A stretch of 64,000 nt of DNA from positions 753,001-817,000 of the forward strand of contig NZ_CP038015.1 of NCBI RefSeq assembly GCF_004367585.1. The letters run 5' to 3'. Each line of letters starts with the position of its first letter. The first letter of the stretch is position 1. The position numbers were made by a program, and so were the translations under genes. Of the stretch, positions 35,299 through 45,847 are shown piece by piece. Under the pieces are notes generated by a model. The model made no database searches and had not been told where the DNA came from. It was given only the letters and a program-made list of their open reading frames with translations. The DNA is from Paenisporosarcina antarctica. GTDB taxonomy: Bacteria > Bacillota > Bacilli > Bacillales_A > Planococcaceae.

Positions 35299-36524
35299 CT
35301 TTTGATGAAAAATTAGCAGAATATGCTAATTTGGCTGTGCGTGTAGGAATTAACGTCCAACCTGGTCAATACGTGTTAATAAACACGACGACGGAAACAC
35401 TTGATTTTACGCGTCTAGTTGTTAAAAAAGCTTACGAAGCAGGAGCCAAACGCGTCCATGTAAATTTCTCGGATGGACCAACCAATCGTGCTTTTTATGA
35501 GTTTGCTGCTGAATCTGAAATGCATGAGTTTCCAGCATGGATGGTAGCGCAGCGAGATGAATTGATCGATCAACAAGGAGCATTATTATGGATTGATGCG
35601 GAAGATCCTGACTTATTAGCAGGAGTTCCTGTTAAACGTATTTCTGATCAACATAAAGTAGCAGGTCGTGCGTTAGAAAAATACCGTGCTGCTGTTATGT
35701 CTGATAAAATCGCTTGGTCAATTGTTGCGATACCTTCCCAAAAGTGGGCAGCAAAAGTATTTCCGGAGTTGCCAAAAGAAGAGCAATTAAACACGTTATG
35801 GGAAGTTATTTTTAAAACAGTCCGAATTGGTGATGGAACTGCTGTTGAACAGTGGAAGACTCATATTAGTGAATTAGAAAAGCGTGCAACTGCATTAAAC
35901 GACAAACGTTATAAAAAAATCATATATAAAGCGCCTGGTACAGAATTAACAATTGAATTACCAACGAGACACCTATGGATGACTGGTGCTAGTAAAACGC
36001 CTAACAAGACTGCATTTATTGCGAATATGCCTACTGAAGAAGTCTATACAGCTCCTTTAAAATTAGGTGTTAACGGATATGTTCGCAATACAAAACCACT
36101 TGTTTACCAAGGTAATATTATTGATGGATTCACGTTTACGTTTGAAAATGGCAAAATTGTTAAGGCACAAGCGGAGGTAGGAAATGACTTGCTTCAAGGC
36201 TTGATTCAAAATGACAATGGGTCAGCTTATCTTGGTGAATTGGCTTTGGTTCCGCATAAATCACCCATTTCGTCTTCTGGTATTTTATTTTACAACACAT
36301 TGTTTGATGAAAATGCATCGAACCATTTAGCGATTGGTGAAGCCTATCCAACGTGTGTTGAAGGTGCTAGTAATTTAGAAGAAGGACAATTTCAGGCTTT
36401 AGGATTAAATACATCGATCACTCATGAAGATTTCATGATTGGTAGTGCGGAAATGGATATTGATGGTGAACGTGAAGATGGTAAAATAGAACCTATTTTC
36501 CGTCAAGGGAACTGGGCATTTTAA
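35295..36524 (+). CDS. M29 family aminopeptidase (AmpS/PepS type), copy 1
   Basis: The 409-residue protein is a cytosolic metallo-aminopeptidase of family M29. Marks are MPTEEVYTAP with a metal-ligand Glu, ELALVPHKSPIS, and LFDENASNHLAIGEAYP containing the metal-ligand His. It overlaps the helicase stop by ATGA and is followed 12 bp later by the SGNH gene, so three genes form an operon. A paralogue lies at 48496-49728 with the same length and motif order. Confidence 0.92.
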   Translation: MTFDEKLAEYANLAVRVGINVQPGQYVLINTTTETLDFTRLVVKKAYEAGAKRVHVNFSDGPTNRAFYEFAAESEMHEFPAWMVAQRDELIDQQGALLWIDAEDPDLLAGVPVKRISDQHKVAGRALEKYRAAVMSDKIAWSIVAIPSQKWAAKVFPELPKEEQLNTLWEVIFKTVRIGDGTAVEQWKTHISELEKRATALNDKRYKKIIYKAPGTELTIELPTRHLWMTGASKTPNKTAFIANMPTEEVYTAPLKLGVNGYVRNTKPLVYQGNIIDGFTFTFENGKIVKAQAEVGNDLLQGLIQNDNGSAYLGELALVPHKSPISSSGILFYNTLFDENASNHLAIGEAYPTCVEGASNLEEGQFQALGLNTSITHEDFMIGSAEMDIDGEREDGKIEPIFRQGNWAF

Positions 36525-36536
36525 GAAGGTGACTTT

Positions 36537-37436
36537 ATGATAAAAGGACGATTAACTGCCATATTGGTAATCTGTAGTGTGTTTCTAGTACCGTTTCAAA
36601 CAAGTGCTCAAGTATTTGGTCCTGTTTCCTATTTGGCTCTTGGCGATTCTATTGCTGCTGGTCAAACACCCATGAGTGAAATTGATACAGGTTATAGTGA
36701 TTTAATTGCCCAAGAAATTGCGAGGAATCAACCACTTGCTTTTTATTCGAAAGATTTATCATTTCCGGGATTTACGACTGCCGATGTGCTGGAACGTGTG
36801 CAATCTAAAGAGGCGGAACAACTGATTAAAAATGCAAATGTCATTACAATTTCTGCTGGAGCCAACGATCTTTTGAGACTTATTCAAGCGAATGATAAGT
36901 CTGGATCATTATCCTTTCAACAGATTCCCGTGGATTTTTCATTAAATACCGTCCGGAAAAACATGTTAACGATGTTAACCGACTTGAAAAAAATAGCACC
37001 GAAAGCAGAAATTTATGTAATGGGTTATTATTTTGCGTATCCACATGCACGTGAATCGCAAAAGTTCGGTACGGCTAAACAATTAGATCGTCTTAATGAT
37101 ATTTTAGCAAAAGTGTCGAAAAAAGCAGGTGTGAATTTTGTGTCAGTTGACGCTGCTTTCGGTAATAATGCAATAGATAAAGTTCCAAATGCAGCAGATG
37201 TCCACCCAAATGCAGTGGGATACCGAGCAATGGCGAACAGTTTTTTCAATGTCTATTCTAAAGGCTCAATGCAGGTAATGAAAAATGAGGTGCCTCCTGC
37301 AAATCCTCGTAGCTTTGAACAGATTATGCAAGATCAAAAGGATGCTAATGAAGCAAGAGATGAATCTGCAGTATTGCCATCTTCGTTTTTAGAAGAAGAA
37401 TATTTAGCACTATCTGAAATGAGACCATTTATTTAA
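36537..37436 (+). CDS. Secreted SGNH/GDSL hydrolase
   Basis: The 299-residue product has a signal peptide (about 1-24, cut near TSAQ). The SGNH blocks follow: LALGDSIAAG with the nucleophile Ser, a Gly in FPGFTTADV, SAGANDL, and DVHPNAVGY with the catalytic Asp and His. It is therefore an exported esterase or lipase of unknown substrate. It is the third gene after the helicase and M29 genes, 12 bp downstream. Confidence 0.88.
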   Translation: MIKGRLTAILVICSVFLVPFQTSAQVFGPVSYLALGDSIAAGQTPMSEIDTGYSDLIAQEIARNQPLAFYSKDLSFPGFTTADVLERVQSKEAEQLIKNANVITISAGANDLLRLIQANDKSGSLSFQQIPVDFSLNTVRKNMLTMLTDLKKIAPKAEIYVMGYYFAYPHARESQKFGTAKQLDRLNDILAKVSKKAGVNFVSVDAAFGNNAIDKVPNAADVHPNAVGYRAMANSFFNVYSKGSMQVMKNEVPPANPRSFEQIMQDQKDANEARDESAVLPSSFLEEEYLALSEMRPFI

Positions 37437-37473
37437 AAAAGTTGGAACTCGAGTTAACGAGTTCCAACTTTTT
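37435..37473. terminator. Bidirectional terminator
   Basis: AAAGTTGGAACTCG pairs perfectly with CGAGTTCCAACTTT, followed by T on both strands. It serves the SGNH gene and the minus-strand small gene at 37472-37588. Confidence 0.92.
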
Positions 37474-37588
37474 ATTTGCGTGTATATGTGATTTTAGTAC
37501 CTTTTCTAGAATCAATAACTTTTTTAACGATTGGGATAATGATAGGTGCAAACTTTATTGTTGTTTTAATTAATTTACCAATTTTCAT
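37472..37588 (-). CDS. 38-residue membrane-associated peptide
   Basis: A short frame with AGGAGTG seven or so bases before its ATG encodes a basic peptide with one hydrophobic stretch (FAPIIIPIV near 14-22) and a Lys/Arg-rich tail. No family is recognised. Its stop falls at the edge of the terminator. It lies 63 bp after the DUF4870 gene on the same strand. Confidence 0.6.
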   Translation of the reverse strand: MKIGKLIKTTIKFAPIIIPIVKKVIDSRKGTKITYTRK

Positions 37589-37651
37589 GTATATCACTCC
37601 TGTCGCTATTGTTATAGTATTGTTATTTCCCACAAGAAGTCAATAGTAAAC

Positions 37652-38002
37652 CTACTGAAGCACTTTAATTCCTTGAATAATATTCCAAATCAATACAGCG
37701 ATTGAAAGAACGCCATAAACTATCAAAAACAATAATGGTATGCTAGCGGCAAAGAAATCAACTGATGTACCTGGTTGAATTGAAAAGTCGGAAGGACTAT
37801 ACATCGTAAGAGACAAAACCATTAATATAATAAAACCGACAATTCCAAGTGCAACTGGGATTGCATGTGAAAGTAGTGAACGTTTTGCATGATGCTTCAC
37901 TTCTGCATCAGGTGTAATAAAGTATATGATAATTGGTAATAAAAATGGGGTAAATAGAATACTGAAGTAACACAAAGCGGATAAAACACGTCGATTATCC
38001 AA
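37652..38002 (-). CDS. DUF4870 family membrane protein
   Basis: The 116-residue protein has three transmembrane helices and the DUF4870 pattern: LSALCYFSILF, IIIYFITPDAEVKHHAKRSLLSH, and a last helix followed by IIQGIKVLQ. The function of the family is unknown. AAGGAGG precedes the TTG start. Confidence 0.85.
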   Translation of the reverse strand: MDNRRVLSALCYFSILFTPFLLPIIIYFITPDAEVKHHAKRSLLSHAIPVALGIVGFIILMVLSLTMYSPSDFSIQPGTSVDFFAASIPLLFLIVYGVLSIAVLIWNIIQGIKVLQ

Positions 38003-38059
38003 TTTTATTCCTCCTTAAAACTCTATTAGCTATTTATACGAAACATCATGCAAATGGTT

Positions 38060-39130
38060 TCAAGTCAACGCATGTTTCGTTAAAATATCTGCATATTGTT
38101 CTACTGATGAAATTAATACGTATTCATTGGGACCATGCCAATCATCACCACTTGGACCAAATTCAATAGCTATAGCTCCTGTGTTAACATAAAAACGTGT
38201 ATCTGCAGCTCCATGCTGACCAAATAGAACAGCTTCTTTTTGTGTGACTTTAGCTGTTAATTCAGATAGTGACTTAATGTAATTATTATCTTCTGATGTA
38301 ATAATAGCAGACATTTTATCATAAACTTTGACAATATTTTTTGAATTAATTGAAAGTGCTAAATTGGTAATTTGTTGTAAAATTTCTTCCCATCTTTGTC
38401 CAGGAATAAAGCGAATATCATATCCAACTTCACAATGGTCAGGTACAACATTATAGCGATCACCTGCTTGAATTTTAGCCAAGTTAATGGAAGGATATTC
38501 AAAATAACAATTACTTGCTTTTGTAAAAGGTAAGTTCATAAGTTTTTCATAAAATATGTATGAAGCTTCAATTGCATTTGTTCCTTCCCAAGGACGTGAA
38601 CCATGTGCGGCTTTTCCTAGAAATGTGATATGTATTTGCAAAACACCTTTTGATTGAACACTTAATTTTAATTGGGTTGGCTCCCCGCAAATGACAAAGT
38701 CGCCAGAATGGCCTGTCTCAACGAGATGACCAGATGTTTTGTGACCACCTGTTTCTTCATCGGTTACAATATGCAAAACAACGTGTTGTTGTAATTGCTT
38801 TGGAATAGAAGAAATATGTCGGAAAGCTTCCATCATTGCAGCAACTCCAGCCTTCATATCTGCAGAACCACGGCCATATAGTCTGTCACCCTCAATAATT
38901 GGATTAAACTGTTCAATTTTCGCTGGGACTACGTCTACATGTCCATTCCATACGATAGTTGTAGGACCTTGACCTACCTCTGCGTGAATCATTAAGCGTC
39001 CTTCATTTTCGAGGACTTGATGTGGGATCGCATGACTTGTAAGCCACGACGAACAATACCGTAGTGCGTCATTTGCACCAATCTCTGTATCACTCTTGAT
39101 TGCTACTAAATTTTTCAATAAATTGATCAT
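38060..39130 (-). CDS. M20 family peptidase/deacylase (ArgE/DapE type)
   Basis: The 356-residue zinc hydrolase has NGHVDVVPA and GRGSADMKAG (metal ligands), TDEETGG with the catalytic Glu-Glu, and a dimerisation domain around 165-280. It belongs with acetylornithine deacetylase and succinyl-diaminopimelate desuccinylase, but no arg or dap genes are nearby, so the substrate is open. The DUF4870 gene follows 57 bp downstream. Confidence 0.87.
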   Translation of the reverse strand: MINLLKNLVAIKSDTEIGANDALRYCSSWLTSHAIPHQVLENEGRLMIHAEVGQGPTTIVWNGHVDVVPAKIEQFNPIIEGDRLYGRGSADMKAGVAAMMEAFRHISSIPKQLQQHVVLHIVTDEETGGHKTSGHLVETGHSGDFVICGEPTQLKLSVQSKGVLQIHITFLGKAAHGSRPWEGTNAIEASYIFYEKLMNLPFTKASNCYFEYPSINLAKIQAGDRYNVVPDHCEVGYDIRFIPGQRWEEILQQITNLALSINSKNIVKVYDKMSAIITSEDNNYIKSLSELTAKVTQKEAVLFGQHGAADTRFYVNTGAIAIEFGPSGDDWHGPNEYVLISSVEQYADILTKHALT

Positions 39131-39266
39131 GTACCATTCACAGCCTTTTGAATTTTATATACCTAGTATAACGGTAAATAGTTGAAAGTCACAGGACTGC
39201 CAATAAGCCTCTTGTATCTCTTTCTAACCTTCTGTAGAATGAACTCGTATTATAGTTTAATGTATG

Positions 39267-39357
39267 TACCACAAGGGGAGCCTGTAATGGCTGAGAGTGA
39301 ACGAGAAAAGTTCTAACCCTTAGAACCTGTGAGTTAATGCTTGCGCAGGGATGTGGA
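39267..39357 (+). ncRNA. TPP riboswitch (THI element) aptamer
   Basis: The conserved core is present: GGGGAGCC, then GGCTGAGAGTG, then AACCCTTAGAACCTGTGAGTTAATGC and GCGCAGGGATGTGG. P1 forms from CCACA (39269-39273) and TGTGG (39352-39356). It senses thiamine pyrophosphate and normally shuts off thiamine genes. The gene directly downstream is only a thiT-like fragment, followed by mapB. Confidence 0.95.
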
Positions 39358-39375
39358 TAGAAACCGACTCCAATG

Positions 39376-39408
39376 ACGTCAGGCTCCGTCCCTGAGGTTG
39401 TTTTTTTT
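39376..39408 (+). terminator. Expression-platform terminator of the TPP riboswitch
   Basis: TCAGG pairs with CCTGA around a 7-nt loop, followed by GGTTG and T8. A further AACC/GGTT pair may extend it. It sits about 20 nt after the aptamer. Confidence 0.75.
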
Positions 39409-39463
39409 ATGGTTTTTTTCACCTTGACTCGCGATTTGTAGCACATCGCAAAAGAGAAGAAAG

Positions 39464-40449
<986 letters not shown>

Positions 40450-40453
40450 AGCG

Positions 40454-40492
40454 AAAGACCAACTGCTACGAACGCGCAGTTGGTCTTTTTTT
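40454..40492. terminator. Bidirectional terminator
   Basis: GACCAACTGC pairs with GCAGTTGGTC, followed by T7 on the plus strand. It lies between convergent mapB and the TspO-like gene and overlaps the end of the latter. Confidence 0.9.
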
Positions 40493-41197
40493 AATGAATA
40501 GGATGCCAGAAAGCATGACTGCACTTAAGAAGAAGGCAGCTGTTGAGACTAGTAATTCTTCTAAACCATTTCGAACAGCTATCCCAATAAAAGCCCAAAT
40601 AAAGACCAGGACGTATGCAATATCAAAATGATGGTAACGAATATGTAATGCAAGTGCTGTACCGATAGTCATCATAATTACAGCCCATAATGGGTTACTT
40701 AAACCCCAGCCACTCCATTGATAAAAGGTTAAAACATAACTAATATTGGCAATTGTGGCGACACTGATCCACCCTAAATAAATAGAAATAGGTAGTCGAC
40801 TCGCGACCAGATTATCTGTAGCCTTATAAGTGCCGTATAAAATAATAAGAGTGACAAGTAATGCAATCATTACTACAACTGTTAATAAAAAAGATTCATA
40901 ATGCCACAAGTAAATCCATGCCATATTCAAAATAGAACTAATGATAAACAGAGTTGAGCGTTTTGCATAGGCAGCGTCATTTTGTGTACGCTTTTTCCAC
41001 ATGCCTACTACCCAAAAGATTAACATTAGATAAATGACAGACCAAATCGAAAATACGTATCCTGCTGGAGTAAATAAAACCGGAAGACGATTGGATATCT
41101 CACCTGTAGTTTGATTATTTAAAGGCAAGATATTAGCTAAAGCATTAACAGTAATTACACCGATTAGTGAGATTACCATAAGTGCGAAACGAACCAT
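40466..41197 (-). CDS. TspO/MBR-like membrane protein (tryptophan-rich sensory protein)
   Basis: The 243-residue protein has about seven hydrophobic helices. PAGYVFSIWSVIYLML near 44-59, with later Trp-rich helices such as LNMAWIYLWHYESF and YQWSGWGLSNPLW, follow the TspO/MBR pattern of this longer subgroup. Function is unknown; TspO proteins bind porphyrins. ATG 41197 has AGGAGG eight bases upstream, while GTG 41206 abuts it. Confidence 0.75.
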   Translation of the reverse strand: MVRFALMVISLIGVITVNALANILPLNNQTTGEISNRLPVLFTPAGYVFSIWSVIYLMLIFWVVGMWKKRTQNDAAYAKRSTLFIISSILNMAWIYLWHYESFLLTVVVMIALLVTLIILYGTYKATDNLVASRLPISIYLGWISVATIANISYVLTFYQWSGWGLSNPLWAVIMMTIGTALALHIRYHHFDIAYVLVFIWAFIGIAVRNGLEELLVSTAAFFLSAVMLSGILFIKKRPTARS

Positions 41198-41304
41198 AGC
41201 ATTCACCTCCTATACTGTAGTATAACGTCATGTAACGATAACATCAATTTCCAATTTACCGAAAATTTCTGTAAAATAAGAGACAGAAGAATGGGGGGAG
41301 TTGT

Positions 41305-42078
41305 ATGAACATTCGTTTAAATGAATTACTTATGGACCAACAATATGAGAATAAGAAAAAATACAACAAAGAATTAAAACAGCTCCAATTCGACATGTTA
41401 AACGTTCAGCAACATTTATTCAACGAAAAAGTGGGTCTTGTGCTCGTTTTTGAAGGGATGGATGCAGCTGGAAAAGGGGGGGCGATTAAAAGATTATCGG
41501 AAAGGTTGGATCCCCGAGGACTTAGAGTTCACCCGATAGCTGCTCCTCAACCACATGAATTAAGATTCCATTACCTTCAACGTTTTTGGAGGAAGCTTCC
41601 GCAACACGGACAAATTAGTATCTTTGATCGTTCTTGGTATGGACGAGTATTAGTAGAACGTATCGAAGGATTTGCAACAAAGCCACAATGGAAACGAGCT
41701 TATAAAGAAATAACTGATTTTGAAAAAATGCTGACGGATGAATCATACATCGTGGTAAAATGCTGGTTGCATATAACACAAGACGAACAGTTAAAACGTT
41801 TTGAAGAACGACGTATTGATCCAAATAAACAGTGGAAACTAACGGATGAAGATTGGCGTAATCGTGAAAAATGGACAAGTTATATAGAAGCGGCTGAGGA
41901 AATGTTTGAAAAAACAAACATTAATTATGCTCCGTGGATTGTTGTGGAAGCAAATGATAAAAAATATGCACGAATAGTTGTTTTAAAAAGAATTCTAGAA
42001 CATATTATGCAAGTATGTGTGGAAAAAGGCATACCTGTTAACTCACATCATGATGTTTCGCAAGGCGAAGATGCATGA
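41305..42078 (+). CDS. ppk2: Polyphosphate kinase 2 family protein
   Basis: PPK2 enzymes transfer phosphate between polyphosphate and nucleotides. The 257-residue product has Walker A GMDAAGKGGAIKRL near 50-63, DRSWYGRVLVERIEGF (Walker B/lid), and HITQDEQLKRFEERR. It is a one-domain form. Direction (ATP or ADP/AMP phosphorylation) depends on subclass and is not decided here. GGGGGGAG precedes the ATG. Confidence 0.9.
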   Translation: MNIRLNELLMDQQYENKKKYNKELKQLQFDMLNVQQHLFNEKVGLVLVFEGMDAAGKGGAIKRLSERLDPRGLRVHPIAAPQPHELRFHYLQRFWRKLPQHGQISIFDRSWYGRVLVERIEGFATKPQWKRAYKEITDFEKMLTDESYIVVKCWLHITQDEQLKRFEERRIDPNKQWKLTDEDWRNREKWTSYIEAAEEMFEKTNINYAPWIVVEANDKKYARIVVLKRILEHIMQVCVEKGIPVNSHHDVSQGEDA

Positions 42079-42130
42079 TATAATTACGGAGTATTTTCAG
42101 AAAAATTAGAAATAACTGGAGGGTAACATA

Positions 42131-43933
42131 TTGACTACCAAAACATACTCTGAAGTTTGGAATTTAGACGTATTTTTTAAAGGGGGAAGTTCATCACCTG
42201 AGCTTCGAGAGCACTTAAATACTTTATCTGTAAAATTAGATACATTTCAACAAAGGTTATCAACATTTGAAGTGCCACAAGGTGAAACAGACTCTAATAA
42301 AATTTTCTCTATTATTGAGGAAACGAAAGAGATAGCTGAAAATTTATCGCAAGCTGGAGCAGTAATTGGTTGCTATTTAGCACAAGATACGTTGGATAAA
42401 CAAGCCAATTTATTACAAGGGGAAATGGGCTCTTTAGGTGCTCGTTTTTCTTCATCCATGTTAGTAGTTCAGCAACAATTATCAAAAACAGAAGATAGCG
42501 TTTGGGTTTCCTTAATGGAAAATAATCAATTAATAAAATTTGCTTTTGTTTTAAATGAATGGAGAGATGAAGCAAAAGAATTGCTGACAGAGAAAGAAGA
42601 AGACATGATCACCGCTCTTAGTGTAGATGGCTATCACGGCTGGAGCCAACTATATGATGTATTAGTAGGTGACGTGAGAGTTCGTGTCACGGTTGATGGC
42701 GAAGAAAAAGAGTTTTCTGTAGGTCAAGCAAGTAATTTAAGTTCACATTCTGATGCATCGGTCAGAAAAGAGTCATTTGACGCACTTGAACATTCCTGGA
42801 CAGAAAAAGAAGAGTTCTTTGCAAAAACATTAAATCATATGGCAGGGTTCCGATTAGCTGTCTACAAAAAACGTGGGTGGGATTCGGTTTTAAGAGAACC
42901 ATTACATATGAATAGAATGAAGCAGGAAACTTTAGACGCAATGTGGGGAGCAATTAGTGCGCACAAAACACCTTTTGTAAATTATTTGAAACGCAAATCA
43001 GAGTTAGTTGGAGCAGATGCCATGAATTGGTGCGATTTAGACGCACCAGTTACGAAATCAACTCAAAAAGTATCGTATCAAGAAGGTGCAGAATTTATTT
43101 TAAAACAGTTTGGTAAGTTTGGACCAGAGCTTGAGAAATTCTCACGTAAAGCATTTGAAGATGAGTGGATTGAAGCTGAAGACCGTCCGAATAAACGTCC
43201 TGGCGGGTTTTGTACAGGTATGCCGTTGTCACAGCAATCTCGTATTTTCATGACTTATAGTGGAACGATGTCAAATGTCGCAACATTAGCACATGAACTG
43301 GGTCATGCCTTCCATTCACATGCACTTCGACCGGTACACTGGATGAATCGTCAATATGCAATGGGTGTAGCTGAAACTGCTTCTACATTTGCTGAAATGA
43401 TTGTAGCGGATGCTGCAGTTAAAGAAGCGAAAACAGATGAAGAAAAATTAGCACTGTTGGAAGATAAAATTCAACGCAGTGTAGCGTTCTTTATGAACAT
43501 TCATGCTCGATTTTTGTTTGAAACCCGTTTTTACGAGGAACGTAAAAAGGGAATTGTCTCTGCAACTCGATTAAATAAGTTAATGGAAGAGGCGCAACGT
43601 GAAGCTTATGGAGATGGACTTGGTGAGGTTCACCCTCATTTCTGGGCTTCTAAACTGCACTTCTATATCTCTCGTGTGCCATTTTATAATTTCCCGTACA
43701 CATTCGGTTACTTATTCAGTTTGAGCATTTATGCAAAAGCAATTGAAGAAGGTAGTAACTTTGAAGAAAAGTATATCTCTTTACTTCAAGACACGGCGAT
43801 TATGTCAGTAGAAGATTTAGCGATGAAACATTTAGGCGAAGACATCACTCAACATGCTTTCTGGGAAAAAGGTATTGCACTATGTACTAAAGATGTGGAA
43901 GAGTTTTTGGCATTAACTTCATCTAAAGGGTGA
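42131..43933 (+). CDS. M3 family oligoendopeptidase (PepF-like)
   Basis: The 600-residue cytosolic zinc peptidase has the HELGHAFHSH motif near residue 387, the downstream Glu in GVAETASTFAEM, and FYNFPYTFGYLFSLSIY near the C terminus, all typical of the M3B (TIGR02290) group. TTG start with GGAGGG seven bases upstream. It lies 52 bp after ppk2 and 6 bp before the acetyltransferase gene, so these may be one transcript. Confidence 0.92.
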   Translation: MTTKTYSEVWNLDVFFKGGSSSPELREHLNTLSVKLDTFQQRLSTFEVPQGETDSNKIFSIIEETKEIAENLSQAGAVIGCYLAQDTLDKQANLLQGEMGSLGARFSSSMLVVQQQLSKTEDSVWVSLMENNQLIKFAFVLNEWRDEAKELLTEKEEDMITALSVDGYHGWSQLYDVLVGDVRVRVTVDGEEKEFSVGQASNLSSHSDASVRKESFDALEHSWTEKEEFFAKTLNHMAGFRLAVYKKRGWDSVLREPLHMNRMKQETLDAMWGAISAHKTPFVNYLKRKSELVGADAMNWCDLDAPVTKSTQKVSYQEGAEFILKQFGKFGPELEKFSRKAFEDEWIEAEDRPNKRPGGFCTGMPLSQQSRIFMTYSGTMSNVATLAHELGHAFHSHALRPVHWMNRQYAMGVAETASTFAEMIVADAAVKEAKTDEEKLALLEDKIQRSVAFFMNIHARFLFETRFYEERKKGIVSATRLNKLMEEAQREAYGDGLGEVHPHFWASKLHFYISRVPFYNFPYTFGYLFSLSIYAKAIEEGSNFEEKYISLLQDTAIMSVEDLAMKHLGEDITQHAFWEKGIALCTKDVEEFLALTSSKG

Positions 43934-43939
43934 CTTTAA

Positions 43940-44485
43940 ATGATACTATTACAAGGGAAAAAATATTTTTTACAAACATTACGTGAAGAAGATGCTGCTG
44001 TTTTAGCAAATCTTGTTATAAAAAATCGATTTTACTGGTCGATTTTTGAACCAAGACATCAAGACGCATATTTTACAGCAGCTGTTCAACGCGAAAAGAT
44101 TTTAGAATCACTGCATCATATGAAAAGTAAGCGGGAGTTTAATTTTGGTATATATGAGTACAAAACACGAGAACTGATTGGTCATATTTCAATGTACAAC
44201 ATAAAACGAGTTCCTTTTTCAAGTGCCTTTATCGGGTATTCTATTGATGAAATGAATGTTGGTAAAGGGATTGCAACTGAAGCGGTTCAATTGCTTGTGG
44301 ATTATGGAATGGAAGTTATAGGATTACATCGAATTGAAGCATATGTATCTCCACGTAATGGTGGGTCAATTCGTGTGTTGGAAAAAGTGAAATTTCAAAG
44401 AGAAGGATTACTTCGACAGCTATTATTTATTAATGGTAAGTGGGAAGATCATTTTATCTATGCTGTACTAGAAGATGAATATTGA
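43940..44485 (+). CDS. GNAT N-acetyltransferase, RimJ/RimL type
   Basis: The 181-residue protein has the N-terminal LREEDAAVLANLV pattern, IGYSIDEMNVGKGIATEAVQ (acetyl-CoA pyrophosphate loop) and HRIEAYVSPRNGGSIRVLEK, typical of ribosomal-protein acetyltransferases and relatives. The substrate is unknown. It starts 6 bp after the M3 peptidase gene. Confidence 0.9.
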   Translation: MILLQGKKYFLQTLREEDAAVLANLVIKNRFYWSIFEPRHQDAYFTAAVQREKILESLHHMKSKREFNFGIYEYKTRELIGHISMYNIKRVPFSSAFIGYSIDEMNVGKGIATEAVQLLVDYGMEVIGLHRIEAYVSPRNGGSIRVLEKVKFQREGLLRQLLFINGKWEDHFIYAVLEDEY

Positions 44486-44528
44486 AAAGGTAAGGCCGCT
44501 TGGCGGAAATGGCGTAAATTGATGAATG

Positions 44529-44560
44529 GCTGGTTTCTCATTTGAGAATCCAGCTTTTTT
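44529..44560 (+). terminator. Intrinsic terminator
   Basis: GCTGGTTTCTCA pairs with TGAGAATCCAGC (one mismatch), followed by T6. Confidence 0.88.
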
Positions 44561-44665
44561 GTCGATTTCCCGGGAAATATTGTTACGTATAGGCGGATAT
44601 ATTTACAATCTGTAGAAACAAACATATAATATACTTTAAAACCAATAAGAATAGTGGGTATTAAA

Positions 44666-45088
44666 TTGAAAACAATCCCGAAGCCTCTTGTATTAGCAAA
44701 TCAGTGGACCATTGTATTGTCAGTAGTCATTGCATTAATCACTCAAACAGCATGGATACTGCTTGTTCCGCTTGTATCATGTATTTTAAGTTTATTTACT
44801 GGGTTCCATCCCATTTTAGCAATTGTTAAACGTTTTTTAACTAAACCAGTAAATCTATATGTACAGGAAGACTATATTCAGCTTAAATTTAATCAATGGT
44901 TGGCTGTAGGATTTCTATTAATTGCATGCATAGGTTTTTTAATGAACTGGACCCTATTGTTTAATGTGGCCACAATAATGGTTGGTATAGCTGCTCTCTT
45001 AGCTATATTAGGGTTTTGCATTGGTTGTGTCATGCGTTTTCAGTATCAACAATGGATTTATAGAAGAAAAAAATCATCAGCCTTATAA
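44666..45088 (+). CDS. DUF4395 membrane protein
   Basis: The roughly 140-residue protein begins IPKPLVLANQW, the family hallmark, and has four hydrophobic segments plus a Cys-rich FCIGC near the end. Role unknown. TTG 44666 gives a start just before the hallmark; GTG 44654 is also possible, and neither has a strong ribosome binding site. Confidence 0.78.
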   Translation: MKTIPKPLVLANQWTIVLSVVIALITQTAWILLVPLVSCILSLFTGFHPILAIVKRFLTKPVNLYVQEDYIQLKFNQWLAVGFLLIACIGFLMNWTLLFNVATIMVGIAALLAILGFCIGCVMRFQYQQWIYRRKKSSAL

Positions 45089-45130
45089 AAAATGAAACGA
45101 GCCCAGTTACTCGGCTCGTTTCATTTTTTT
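45087..45130. terminator. Bidirectional terminator
   Basis: AATGAAACGAGCC pairs with GGCTCGTTTCATT with T-runs on both strands. It serves the convergent DUF4395 and carbonic anhydrase genes. Confidence 0.92.
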
Positions 45131-45131
45131 A

Positions 45132-45680
45132 TTATTCTACAACTTCTAATCTACCTGTTGCAGGATCGATGACTAATCCGTGAACAGCAACTTCTTTCAC
45201 CATTAATGGATGATTTCGTACCATATCAACACTATGCCTTACACTTTCATGCACATCTTCAAATCCGCGTAACCAATCGGTTAATTTAACTCCTGAATAG
45301 TTCAACATATTAATGGTATCGTGTGAAATGCCTCTATTAATCATTTTTTGAAGCATTTCTTGCGGTTGGATAGCACCCATCCCACAATCATAATGACCGA
45401 TTATGTATATTTCTTCAGCATTTAATTCGTACACAGCTACGAGCAAACTCCGCATAATTCCACCAAAAGGATGATTAATAACTGCACCAGCACTTTTTAC
45501 AATTTTTACATCCCCATTTTTAAAATTCATAGCCTTTGGTAAAAGTTCAAATAGACGTGCATCCATACACGTTAATATAACTATTTTTTTGTCAGGAAAC
45601 TTCGTGGTAATAAATTTTTCATATTGTTTTTCAGAAACAAATTTTTGATTAAATGAAAGAATCTCGTTTAATAAAGACAT
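45132..45680 (-). CDS. ytiB: Beta-carbonic anhydrase, YtiB-like
   Basis: This zinc enzyme interconverts CO2 and bicarbonate. The 182-residue product has CMDAR near 38-42 and HYDCG near 96-100, which give the Cys-His-Cys zinc set and the Asp-Arg pair. Length and the C-terminal VHGLVIDPATGRLEVV fit YtiB of B. subtilis (187 aa). It is a single gene. Confidence 0.88.
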   Translation of the reverse strand: MSLLNEILSFNQKFVSEKQYEKFITTKFPDKKIVILTCMDARLFELLPKAMNFKNGDVKIVKSAGAVINHPFGGIMRSLLVAVYELNAEEIYIIGHYDCGMGAIQPQEMLQKMINRGISHDTINMLNYSGVKLTDWLRGFEDVHESVRHSVDMVRNHPLMVKEVAVHGLVIDPATGRLEVVE

Positions 45681-45847
45681 GTCATTTCCCCCTAGTATAT
45701 CTTTTTCTTATTGTAGATGATTTTCGTGTAGATTATCCACTTTTACGTCACACATATTAAAAATAACTAAATATGAGCCACTTTAACATTGAGAGTAAAG
45801 AAAATATTACTTAAACTAAATGTATGAAGAAAAAAAGGATGACAAAT